A stretch of 37,249 bases of DNA from Ignavibacteria bacterium (lineage in GTDB: Bacteria > Bacteroidota > Ignavibacteria > Kapaibacteriales > Kapaibacteriaceae). Below the pieces are notes generated by a model that had not been told where the DNA came from, made no database searches, and worked only from the letters and a program-made list of their open reading frames with translations. Location: assembly GCA_947495975.1 (NCBI GenBank), contig CANMBE010000020.1, positions 1-37,249 on the forward strand, written 5' to 3'. Of this stretch, positions 1 through 7,397 are shown piece after piece (positions within the stretch are counted from its first letter, which is position 1; each line of letters opens with the position of its first letter). Position numbers and translations under genes: made by a program.

Positions 1-677
1 ATGCTGATGTCTGACGGACTAACAACAAAATCTTCGGTGTTATCGAGAAGTCCGTTCCTGTTCTCATCGCGCACAACAATCACACGGTAGAGGCCATCAG
101 GAAGTCCCTTAAGAACAAAAGTACCTGAGGAACCAACGGGCAATCTAAACTTTGGAACAGTGGTTCGCGGCGAGAACAAGGCCGGTAACGTATCGGCGCG
201 TTGATAACAGAAGAGCACAACGTTGGTAAGAGATGCCCCATGCACTGCACCCTCAATACTGCCTGTATCAATGCGTTCGCCAGTAGAGAACACCGTTGTG
301 AAAGCTTGAGTTGGCTTGTTGCCCCGTATGTCTGTCCACTCCGTTCCGATGGTGACTGTATACGTTGTGTTTGTGTCAAGGGGCTCTTCAAACCCTACCT
401 CTAGCTCATCACCACCATAGCTTGTAGAGAACCGTGCATTTGGTAACACTGTGATTGCGTTACGGATTGAGCGGTCTACATAGTCGTCAAACTCAAACGT
501 GATGATCCGCCCCTTGATTGATGTTGTGCCACTAACCGGATCCACAGAGGTAACAACAGCTGGGGTAATATCCTTGGGTCCGCCACCGGGTGCCACCTTC
601 ATCGCACAGCCACCTAGCAGGATGCACAGGGCAATGACAAAAGAGGGTAGGTAATGGCTTCGCTGAATCACGTACAT
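1..677 (-). CDS. Ig-like domain lipoprotein, 3' end cut by the window edge
   Basis: The frame is open from an ATG at 677 to base 1, giving 225 codons with no stop, so the C-terminus lies outside the window. An in-frame stop lies just upstream of the ATG, which fixes the start. The N-terminus is a lipoprotein signal with lipobox L-G-G-C (Cys about residue 24), followed by a GGGPKD motif and an Ig-like beta-sandwich (ITFEFDDYVD, about residues 57-66). This order is typical of the Bacteroidota 'Ig-like domain' (Big_5/SbsA-type) surface or periplasmic lipoproteins. A later stretch (GLPDGLYRVIVVRDENRNG) resembles carboxypeptidase-regulatory-like beta-folds. It lies 178 bp after the exonuclease gene on the same strand. 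Its function is unknown; lipidation would need Lgt, which is encoded elsewhere in the window. Confidence 0.82.
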   Translation of the reverse strand, partial: MYVIQRSHYLPSFVIALCILLGGCAMKVAPGGGPKDITPAVVTSVDPVSGTTSIKGRIITFEFDDYVDRSIRNAITVLPNARFSTSYGGDELEVGFEEPLDTNTTYTVTIGTEWTDIRGNKPTQAFTTVFSTGERIDTGSIEGAVHGASLTNVVLFCYQRADTLPALFSPRTTVPKFRLPVGSSGTFVLKGLPDGLYRVIVVRDENRNGLLDNTEDFVVSPSDIS

Positions 678-855
678 GTCACAAAACTAGCTCGTACCGC
701 CGTAGCTTTGGCACCACGATACCATTTGCGACCCGCATGCTCGTACATTTCCGAAGAATTTGGGCGCGTGTCATGGAGTTTTCTGAGATCACAGAGCTTG
801 GGGCGGTTTTCAACTACGGCACACTTGCTGGGTGGATTGCTGGCGCGCCAGCGGT

Positions 856-1587
856 TTAAAAGCGTAAGAGATTGTCCCAGGCAACAAATAGGTCCCACGT
901 TGCACCAACATCACGCAGACAATATTCAGCGATTACGTCATGTTTGTTCTCTTCAAAGAGCACTCCAACCTTTGAGCCGTCTACACCCTCTGACTTTGGT
1001 GAGGTTACACCAAAAGACTTTGCGTAGAAATCAAAATTAAACCGACGTGTTGCGCCGCTTCCCGACCCTTGAAAAAACGTGAGCCGGTCAAGTAGGTCAA
1101 TGTGTCCGCTGTAGTTAAATCGTGTTCCATCCATCAAATTCTTTGACGGACGAATACCCAGCGCCGCGCTGCGTAGCATAAGCCACGGAGCATCAAAATT
1201 CCGACCATTGAATGATACAAGCGTAACGCCGCGATGGTGGTTGATCAGCTTCCAAAAATTCGCGAGCATTGTGCGCTCACTACTGAGATACCAGGTAGCT
1301 CCTGAGGGCAATGTTTCTTGGCGCGATGGGAGCTCATCATCCATCAATGGATCAATAGAGTACACCACACGTTTTGCCTGCCACTCATTGCCAATACGCG
1401 TCATCATTTGCATACCGATGCACACTACTCTACCGGTTAACGGACAAAGCGCAAATTCACCAATCTTCTTGTCTCGGTCTTCATCAGTTGTAGCACCGCG
1501 CAAGAGATATTCAATTTGAACACTATCAAACATTTCGGTTGAGTGTCCGATTGTTTCGAGATCAAAAACGAGGTATGAGGGTTCCAT
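856..1587 (-). CDS. PolB-like 3'-5' exonuclease domain protein (DnaQ fold)
   Basis: This 243-residue stand-alone protein has the three DEDD exonuclease motifs: Exo I FDLET (residues 8-12, D9 and E11), Exo II FNGRNFDAP (126-134, D132) and Exo III YCLRD (222-226, D226). The spacing and the HIDLLD segment (162-167) fit the 'predicted 3'-5' exonuclease related to the exonuclease domain of PolB' family. It should be a two-metal-ion nuclease acting on DNA or RNA 3' ends; the physiological substrate is not known. It is downstream of the DUF2723 gene (39-bp gap) on the same strand. Just past its stop lies a 14-bp perfect palindrome at 839-852, which has no T-run and is not called as a terminator. Confidence 0.85.
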   Translation of the reverse strand: MEPSYLVFDLETIGHSTEMFDSVQIEYLLRGATTDEDRDKKIGEFALCPLTGRVVCIGMQMMTRIGNEWQAKRVVYSIDPLMDDELPSRQETLPSGATWYLSSERTMLANFWKLINHHRGVTLVSFNGRNFDAPWLMLRSAALGIRPSKNLMDGTRFNYSGHIDLLDRLTFFQGSGSGATRRFNFDFYAKSFGVTSPKSEGVDGSKVGVLFEENKHDVIAEYCLRDVGATWDLFVAWDNLLRF

Positions 1588-1626
1588 AAGTGTTAGCGTG
1601 TAAGTAGGATGAACTCAGTGCGACGC

Positions 1627-3492
1627 CTATTGCATCACGCCGTCAAGTTGACGTGTGATGCGATCCTTCCTATCGAGACGGCGCGCAAGATCACGATAAC
1701 TGCGGAAACCAGCAGTATCGGAAAATGCGTCAAGTCTGTACATGGCCATTGTGCCAAGACTTGAGAGAGTTGTTTGACGCAAGGACACATCAAGCCTCTC
1801 TGTACGGCCAGCTAAGGCAGCTACAAGGGCTGAAGTACCACCTAACCCATTTCTCTGGGTTGCGCTTGCGTTAGGCCGCACAAGTCTCACTAAGGGTCCC
1901 GCTGGACGCCTCTCATACCCTTGAGCAAACCCAGGTTCTTCATTGAGTAGCTCAGGTGTGATATATACCGGCCTATCTAGGTTTTTCTCTAAGAACGCAT
2001 TCAATAGATCAACAAACCGCTGTTGTATGTTTCGCACATTTGTTTGGTTCAGGTTAAAAGTTTTAGAATTTGATTCAAACAATTCGAGGTAGGGCATATA
2101 AGCGTTAACCTCATCCTGTATGCGTCCCATCACCGTTGGATACCGCTGCAATAGCCATGGAGCATACCATGTACGCCGGAGTAACTCCTTATCGATAAGA
2201 GTAACGTCTGCCCTAACATCCTCTGCCGTTTGCAGGTACCATGCGGCAGAGCAGAAGTAGTCCCACTGACGAGTGAGAATGATTGCATTTGGCTCAGCAT
2301 TATCGAGTATCCATTCCGTATAGTTTGTAACAGCTGTGTGTGCTGACTTATCCTGCTGCTTCCACTGCATAATGAGCACAATGCAAGGCACAACAAGCAA
2401 CGCCCATTGCGCATTGCGTGGAAGCTTGCCGAGAAGAGACACAAGTCCGCACGCAAAGAGAATTATGAAAATCAGAAGCGATGGCAAGAAGTACGGTTCA
2501 AGATCTTGAATAGCATAACCGAATGAGATGCCAAGGTTGCCCACAATCAAAACGAGGAATCCCACACCAAATCGTTTCTTCGCACCCAATGTTCGCCACA
2601 ATCCTACAGCCGCCGGAATAAGGCCAACCCAGAGGAGCATGGTTGTAAGAATCTGCATGAATAACGCCACATTCACAGAGAATGCCTTTTTATCGCTGAA
2701 CAACCACACGCCAAACTGTGTGCCTTTTACGTGATAGAGAAAGGCATCTATACCTCGTGATACCATACCCCAATTGATAGGGGGCTCTTGGGCACTCCGA
2801 ATTGGAAGCACGGCGTACAATGCGAGGCCCACAAGAGCGGGCACAACAATAAAGGGCCATCGCTTTAGCCGCACGCGTGGCGCATCAGAACCAGAAAGCC
2901 ATAAAACAATAAACCCTGGCGCAAGAAATGCTGAAGACAGATGATTCGATAACATCAAGCCATACAACAGTCCAGCGAGAATACTCCAACGCTGCGCATT
3001 GGCGTTGTTGCGAATACTCTTGATAATGAACAGTAGCGTAATGGCAGTCAACAGCAGATGCAGCGAATACACTTCTATAGAGGTTGCTTGTGCCCAGACT
3101 GTAGCGCTCAATCCAAACATCAAGGCGGATGTTGCTGCTACAATCGGATAAAGATGATCACTTCGTTCTGCGCCTATCCAAACAATTGTTTCTCGGATAA
3201 CGAGATAGCACACACTAACTGCCGCAGCTACCCATAAGGCGGCCAAAACATTGAGTGCTGCAACAGGAGAGCCCCCTAACATCAACGTCCATACGTGTCC
3301 GAGCAGAGTGAAAAGCGGATACCCAGTTGGGTGGGCCACGCCGAATGTTGTACAGGCGGCGGACAGCTCTCCACTGTCTGTGTACATCAGACCAGGTGCC
3401 CGTGTAAGGAGATAAATCACAAAAACAAGAAGGCCAAGGACGGTTGCCTGTATTGCAGGGTTGACCAGTCCTCGGCCGATGATTTTTTTCAT
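1627..3492 (-). CDS. DUF2723 family membrane protein (TMEM260-like glycosyltransferase)
   Basis: This is a 621-residue polytopic membrane protein. The N-terminal DUF2723 region carries the family hallmarks in the first loop: DSGE at 39-42 and HPTGYP at 54-59. About ten hydrophobic segments follow up to roughly residue 375, and then a soluble C-terminal domain. DUF2723 proteins are GT-C-fold enzymes related to human TMEM260, an O-mannosyltransferase; the bacterial members are presumed to transfer a sugar from a lipid carrier to exported proteins. The gene starts 23 bp after the stop of the T9SS cargo gene on the same strand, so the two are probably co-transcribed. That makes the cargo a possible substrate, which is an inference. 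The family assignment is firm, but the sugar and acceptor are unknown. Confidence 0.85.
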   Translation of the reverse strand: MKKIIGRGLVNPAIQATVLGLLVFVIYLLTRAPGLMYTDSGELSAACTTFGVAHPTGYPLFTLLGHVWTLMLGGSPVAALNVLAALWVAAAVSVCYLVIRETIVWIGAERSDHLYPIVAATSALMFGLSATVWAQATSIEVYSLHLLLTAITLLFIIKSIRNNANAQRWSILAGLLYGLMLSNHLSSAFLAPGFIVLWLSGSDAPRVRLKRWPFIVVPALVGLALYAVLPIRSAQEPPINWGMVSRGIDAFLYHVKGTQFGVWLFSDKKAFSVNVALFMQILTTMLLWVGLIPAAVGLWRTLGAKKRFGVGFLVLIVGNLGISFGYAIQDLEPYFLPSLLIFIILFACGLVSLLGKLPRNAQWALLVVPCIVLIMQWKQQDKSAHTAVTNYTEWILDNAEPNAIILTRQWDYFCSAAWYLQTAEDVRADVTLIDKELLRRTWYAPWLLQRYPTVMGRIQDEVNAYMPYLELFESNSKTFNLNQTNVRNIQQRFVDLLNAFLEKNLDRPVYITPELLNEEPGFAQGYERRPAGPLVRLVRPNASATQRNGLGGTSALVAALAGRTERLDVSLRQTTLSSLGTMAMYRLDAFSDTAGFRSYRDLARRLDRKDRITRQLDGVMQ

Positions 3493-3515
3493 AAGTCGAA
3501 CGAAAGTATGAGAGA

Positions 3516-4223
3516 TCAGCGGGTAATCACAATTGGTGCTGCCACCATCTCGCCACCGGCAAGCGTTACGATGAGACGATACGTTCCGGAGGAGAGGCCA
3601 CTGAGTGGAAGAGTGCTAAGGGGCAATCCAGAGCAACCAAATGAGCGGACGAGATTGCCAGCGGCATTGTAAAGCCCAATTGATTCGGAGGTTGCAAGTG
3701 CTGTTCCACGCACGGTCACATTATCAGAGGCGGGTAGTGGCCCAACGCTCACTCCCATTTCTGACGCTTCGCGCACAGAAGCTGTGGGACTGAACACGAA
3801 TGTTGAGCTGAAACTGATCTTGTCGTTCACGTCTGTCTTATCGAACAGCGACACCTTAATCGTGCTTGTGGCCGAAACGTTGTTTGGCGTAATATCAACA
3901 TAGATTGGAATGGTACCCGTAGGGTTCAGAATCTGGCCAAGGCGCTCATATGGATCATCGCCTGGTCCTGGATACAACGCCCAACACATATTCATGCAGA
4001 GCTGCGCCGAGTGTTCAAAGGAAACATCTCGCAAGTCGTAGGAGAAGTACAGCTCTTTCGCCATTCCATTGAGATTGCGAATTGTGCCGTCACGCTTTAG
4101 AACTCCACCATCAGGAGTGCCATGAATAGTATCTGATACGGCCCAGTCAATAACAAAGGTTTGAGCACCAACTGTTACGGAAATCAGTAGGCCAGCGATA
4201 AGTGTAAGTACATGAGTTTTCAT
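3516..4223 (-). CDS. Secreted protein with T9SS type A sorting domain
   Basis: This is a 235-residue exported protein. The start at 4223 gives a clean signal peptide (MKTHVLTLIAGLLISVTVGA, then Q) with AAGGGA nine nt upstream; a longer in-frame start at 4286 would place 21 unlikely residues before it. The last 80 or so residues match a Por-secretion type A domain: LPASDNVTV, then IGLYNAAGNLV, then LSSGTYRLIV and a terminal VITR. The protein should therefore cross the outer membrane by the type IX system and be anchored or released at the surface. The central domain contains a C-x3-C pair (CMNMC, followed by ALYPGPGDDP), the only close cysteine pair, which could form a disulfide. The divergent operon encodes two thioredoxin-fold proteins. 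The function of the central domain is not recognised. Confidence 0.8.
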   Translation of the reverse strand: MKTHVLTLIAGLLISVTVGAQTFVIDWAVSDTIHGTPDGGVLKRDGTIRNLNGMAKELYFSYDLRDVSFEHSAQLCMNMCWALYPGPGDDPYERLGQILNPTGTIPIYVDITPNNVSATSTIKVSLFDKTDVNDKISFSSTFVFSPTASVREASEMGVSVGPLPASDNVTVRGTALATSESIGLYNAAGNLVRSFGCSGLPLSTLPLSGLSSGTYRLIVTLAGGEMVAAPIVITR

Positions 4224-4255
4224 AATTTGACGTCCCTTAGTTTCAGTTGAGCCTA

Positions 4256-4263
4256 CAAACGTA
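4256..4263 (-). promoter_or_regulatory. Candidate -7 promoter box for the T9SS cargo operon
   Basis: The minus strand reads TACGTTTG, an exact match to the Bacteroidota -7 consensus TAnnTTTG, ending 32 nt before the ATG at 4223. No clear -33 TTG is present at the usual distance, so the call rests on the -7 box and its position only. Confidence 0.4.
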
Positions 4264-4303
4264 CTCATGACGCAGTTAAGACCCATTTGTGACAGGAGAA
4301 TTT

Positions 4304-4816
4304 GTGAAAATGTACCTGATTATTGCGTTGTTGTCGGTTTTTGCACTGCCAAGCGGCATTAAGGCCCAAGACTCGTCTGGTTCACGCGTACCGTCGGTCA
4401 AAATCCGAAGCGTAGCTGGTGTGATAGTCAACACGGCAGACCTCAGTACTGACAACACGCCGGTGATCGTCAGTTTTTGGGCAACGTGGTGCAAACCGTG
4501 CATTCAAGAGCTCCAGACCTATCATGGACTCTATGAGAGTTGGCAACAAAAGTATGGCGCAACACTCATTGCCGTCTCCATCGATGATTCTCGGAATGCG
4601 TCCAAAGTAGCCCCTTTTGTGAGATCTCGTAATTGGACATTTCCGGTATTGCTAGACGTTAATCAAGAGTTTAAACGAGCAATGAATGTGAACAATGTTC
4701 CTCATACATTCGTAATAATGAATGGTAAGGTTGTGTTTTCGCACAGCGCATATTCTCCTGGTGACGAAGACGAGCTAGAAGAACTTCTCAAAAAGCTAAC
4801 TGGCAAAGAAGGATAA
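4304..4816 (+). CDS. TlpA/ResA-like periplasmic thiol-disulfide oxidoreductase
   Basis: This is a 170-residue secreted or membrane-tethered thioredoxin. The start chosen is GTG 4304, five nt after AGGAG (4294-4298); ATG 4310 (11 nt from the same site) or GTG 4289 are alternatives. A signal peptide (to about Q22) leads into a TlpA-like domain with WCKPC at residues 62-66 and a cis-proline loop (NNVPHTFVI) near residue 135. Enzymes of this type reduce or exchange disulfides in exported proteins. It is the first gene of a three-gene operon; the next gene starts 3 bp after its stop. The redox partner is not identifiable here, since no DsbD/CcdA homologue is in the window. Confidence 0.88.
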   Translation: MKMYLIIALLSVFALPSGIKAQDSSGSRVPSVKIRSVAGVIVNTADLSTDNTPVIVSFWATWCKPCIQELQTYHGLYESWQQKYGATLIAVSIDDSRNASKVAPFVRSRNWTFPVLLDVNQEFKRAMNVNNVPHTFVIMNGKVVFSHSAYSPGDEDELEELLKKLTGKEG

Positions 4817-4819
4817 TTC

Positions 4820-6502
4820 GTGAAGGTTCTCATTGTTGGATTTGTATTGATCATTGCAGTCTTCACGCTGCCAGGATTTGGTCAAGGTGTTGACATCCAA
4901 GATGTGGGCACAATCAGCGGCTCGCTGCAGTCAGACATACAAACGTATACGCAGGATACCCTTATCGGAGCGCCTGAAGTTCCTGAACGCATCCTATCGA
5001 ATACGTTTTTCAATCTTCTTTTTACACGCGGTAAATTCACGGCTGGTATCAGATTTGAATCTTACCAGGGCCCACTTCTTGGAATCGATCCTCGATATGG
5101 TACGTCCGGCAATGGCACGGGGCTCGGCATTCCGTATCGGTTTGCGAAATATGCAGACGACAACTTTGAAGTAACTGCCGGAAACTTCTACGAGCAGTTT
5201 GGTAGTGGCATGATCCTCCGAACATATGAAGAACGCAATCTCGGTTTTGATAATTCAATCGATGGATTGCGCCTTCGCTTTATGCCCGTTGATGGAATGA
5301 AGATTACCGGATTCATCGGCCGTCAACGCTCCTTCTGGGAGTTGAGTAATGGACTGATGCGCGGCGGAGATCTCAGCATCGATCTAAAAGAAATGTGCGA
5401 TTCGCTCTTACCAGAGCTCATGCAGTTGTCTCTTGGTGCAAGCGTTGTGAGCAGATTCCAAGCCGACGATCAAGATCTACTGAAGATTCCTACGAATGTA
5501 CTAGCGTGGTCAACAAGAGCAAGCTTCATGTATGCAGACTTCTCTCTTGAACTTGAATATGCATACAAGGTGAACGATCCTTCGGCCACAAACGCACTAA
5601 GCTATAACAACGGAAATGCTCTCTACGTAAATGCATCGTTTTCTGGCACGGGCTATGGTATAAACTTCGCTGCAAAACGAATTGACAACATGGACTTTAG
5701 AAGTGACCGCACAGCAACGGGCTTTGCACAGCAAGTGAACTATTTGCCGTCGCTTACAAAGCAGCACACGTGGAGACTCATTACACTCTACCCGTATGCT
5801 ACGCAGCCAATAGGTGAATTCGGTATGCAGGGTGATGTTACGGTTACTCTTCCAAAGGGGGCTGGCCTTGGTAATGACGAGACGCTCATCTCGCTCAATG
5901 CCTCTGTCATTCATGCGATGGATACAACGCGTACAGGCACCTACACATACGATGTTGCTTTCTGGTGGGCCGATCGCACGTATTACCGCGATGTGAATGT
6001 TGAAATCACTCGGAAGTTTGGTAAAGACTTCAAGATGACTTTAGCATACATTAACGTTCAGTATGATCAGGATGTGATTGAACGCCGGGCATCTCCAAAC
6101 GAATCGGTGTTTGGTGTAATCACCGCAAATTTTGCCTGCCTCGAATTGTGGTTTAAGACTGCAAAGAATCAAAGCCTTCGAACAGAATTTCAGTTTATGT
6201 CTGCCGCTTCTCAGCCTGGCGCAAAGCTTGCACTCCAAAATGGTGATTGGGTGCTTGCACTCGCAGAATATTCAATTTCGCCTCACTGGTACTTTACTGT
6301 GTTCGATGAATACAACTATGGCAACCATGATGAGAAACTTCAAGCGCATTATCCCAATGTAGCGGTGGCGTACAATGCTGGCGCATTGCGAGTCCAAGGC
6401 GGTTACGGTCGAGTTCGTGGGGGTATTCTGTGTGTTGGTGGCATTTGCCGCCCAGTTCCAGCATCGAATGGTGCTAGCTTAAATGTCACATATACTTTCT
6501 GA
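4820..6502 (+). CDS. DUF6029-type outer-membrane protein
   Basis: This is a 560-residue protein with a signal peptide (MKVLIVGFVLIIAVFTLPGFG, cleavage near residue 22) and alternating beta-strand segments throughout, ending in an aromatic residue (NVTYTF), as expected of an outer-membrane beta-barrel. It resembles the uncharacterised DUF6029 family of Bacteroidota, including the early RYGTSGNGTGLGIPYRFAKY and YEERNLGFDNSIDGLRL regions. The start is GTG 4820, preceded by AAGGAT; the gene begins 3 bp after the thioredoxin gene and is followed 7 bp later by the Omp28 gene, so all three are very likely co-transcribed. The molecular function is unknown. The context suggests a channel or scaffold for the flanking thiol proteins (inference). 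Confidence 0.75.
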   Translation: MKVLIVGFVLIIAVFTLPGFGQGVDIQDVGTISGSLQSDIQTYTQDTLIGAPEVPERILSNTFFNLLFTRGKFTAGIRFESYQGPLLGIDPRYGTSGNGTGLGIPYRFAKYADDNFEVTAGNFYEQFGSGMILRTYEERNLGFDNSIDGLRLRFMPVDGMKITGFIGRQRSFWELSNGLMRGGDLSIDLKEMCDSLLPELMQLSLGASVVSRFQADDQDLLKIPTNVLAWSTRASFMYADFSLELEYAYKVNDPSATNALSYNNGNALYVNASFSGTGYGINFAAKRIDNMDFRSDRTATGFAQQVNYLPSLTKQHTWRLITLYPYATQPIGEFGMQGDVTVTLPKGAGLGNDETLISLNASVIHAMDTTRTGTYTYDVAFWWADRTYYRDVNVEITRKFGKDFKMTLAYINVQYDQDVIERRASPNESVFGVITANFACLELWFKTAKNQSLRTEFQFMSAASQPGAKLALQNGDWVLALAEYSISPHWYFTVFDEYNYGNHDEKLQAHYPNVAVAYNAGALRVQGGYGRVRGGILCVGGICRPVPASNGASLNVTYTF

Positions 6503-6509
6503 TGTTCGC

Positions 6510-7397
6510 ATGAAATCAATCTTTCTAGCACTCGCAGTTACGTTGGCTCTCATCACATCTTCATGCGATGTAATTGAAGCCCCTTATCTGAAGAATCCAA
6601 TTGATCCAGCAGATACCTTGTTGAAGGATACATCAGATGTATTCGTCTCAACCTCTGATGCAAAGAATGTTTTGTTAGAAGACTATACGGGACATACGTG
6701 TGGTAACTGTCCTGAAGCTGCAGACGTTGCTACGCTCATCGTGGAGAAGAATCCAGGCAGGATAGTCATGTTATCCGTACACGTGGGCCCATTTGCCACT
6801 CCAGAGTTACCAGACTACCCATATGACTTTCAGACAACGATTGGCGACACGTATGATCAGTTGTTTCGTAATAGCAGAGCAGGTCTTCCTAACGGACTTG
6901 TGAACCGTATGAAGTTTGGCGGCCGGCTTACGCTTGGTCAAAACAACTGGGAGGCGGCTACGAACGCGCAACTGGCTCTGAGCCCAGCGTTAAATATGAC
7001 ACTTAGCCACACATATTATGATTCCAGTAGGACGATTGTAGCAACAGTTGAAACCGAATATCTTACTCCGGGTGAGCCAGACTATTCACTCGTGGTGCTA
7101 TTGACTGAAGACGGAATTATTGAAGATCAAAAGGACTACAGGTTTACACCGTCACATAGAGAAGACTATGAGTTTGATCATGTACTTCGTGTCTCTATGA
7201 ATGGGGCGTGGGGCGATTCGTTGAGTAACGTTGCCCAGCCAATAGGAAAGAAAATCAAGAAGATAATTAGGTTTACTATTCCAGCAGGCGTGGACTGGAA
7301 GCTAGAGAACTCTGATCTTGTTGCATTTGTCTACCGGAGAGAAGACGATCAAACAAGAGAAGTTCTGCAAGTAGTGAAACAGGCCTTCCGACCTTAA
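6510..7397 (+). CDS. Omp28-related lipoprotein with CxxC thioredoxin-like motif
   Basis: This is a 295-residue lipoprotein: the signal ends in the lipobox I-T-S-S-C (Cys19), so the mature protein should be lipid-anchored. The sequence from about residue 50 matches the Omp28-related family: VLLEDYTGHTCGNCPEAA carries a CGNC active-site-like motif (C64, C67) in the place where thioredoxins carry theirs. The distal half is beta-rich and is probably an Ig-like domain. Omp28 was first described as an outer-membrane adhesin-like protein of Porphyromonas gingivalis; its redox role is not established. ATG 6510 is preferred over an in-frame start at 6483 because it gives the signal peptide directly and does not overlap the preceding gene. 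Its stop codon overlaps the convergent Wzi-type gene by 4 bp. Confidence 0.85.
   Translation: MKSIFLALAVTLALITSSCDVIEAPYLKNPIDPADTLLKDTSDVFVSTSDAKNVLLEDYTGHTCGNCPEAADVATLIVEKNPGRIVMLSVHVGPFATPELPDYPYDFQTTIGDTYDQLFRNSRAGLPNGLVNRMKFGGRLTLGQNNWEAATNAQLALSPALNMTLSHTYYDSSRTIVATVETEYLTPGEPDYSLVVLLTEDGIIEDQKDYRFTPSHREDYEFDHVLRVSMNGAWGDSLSNVAQPIGKKIKKIIRFTIPAGVDWKLENSDLVAFVYRREDDQTREVLQVVKQAFRP

Noticed and set aside
839-852. 14-bp perfect palindrome GCTGGCGCGCCAGC just after the exonuclease stop
   Set aside because: The stem is only five pairs once a loop is allowed and no T-run follows, so a terminator cannot be supported.
654-1040. Plus-strand frame of 128 codons
   Set aside because: It is antisense to the exonuclease gene and the lipoprotein start, both of which have clear motifs.
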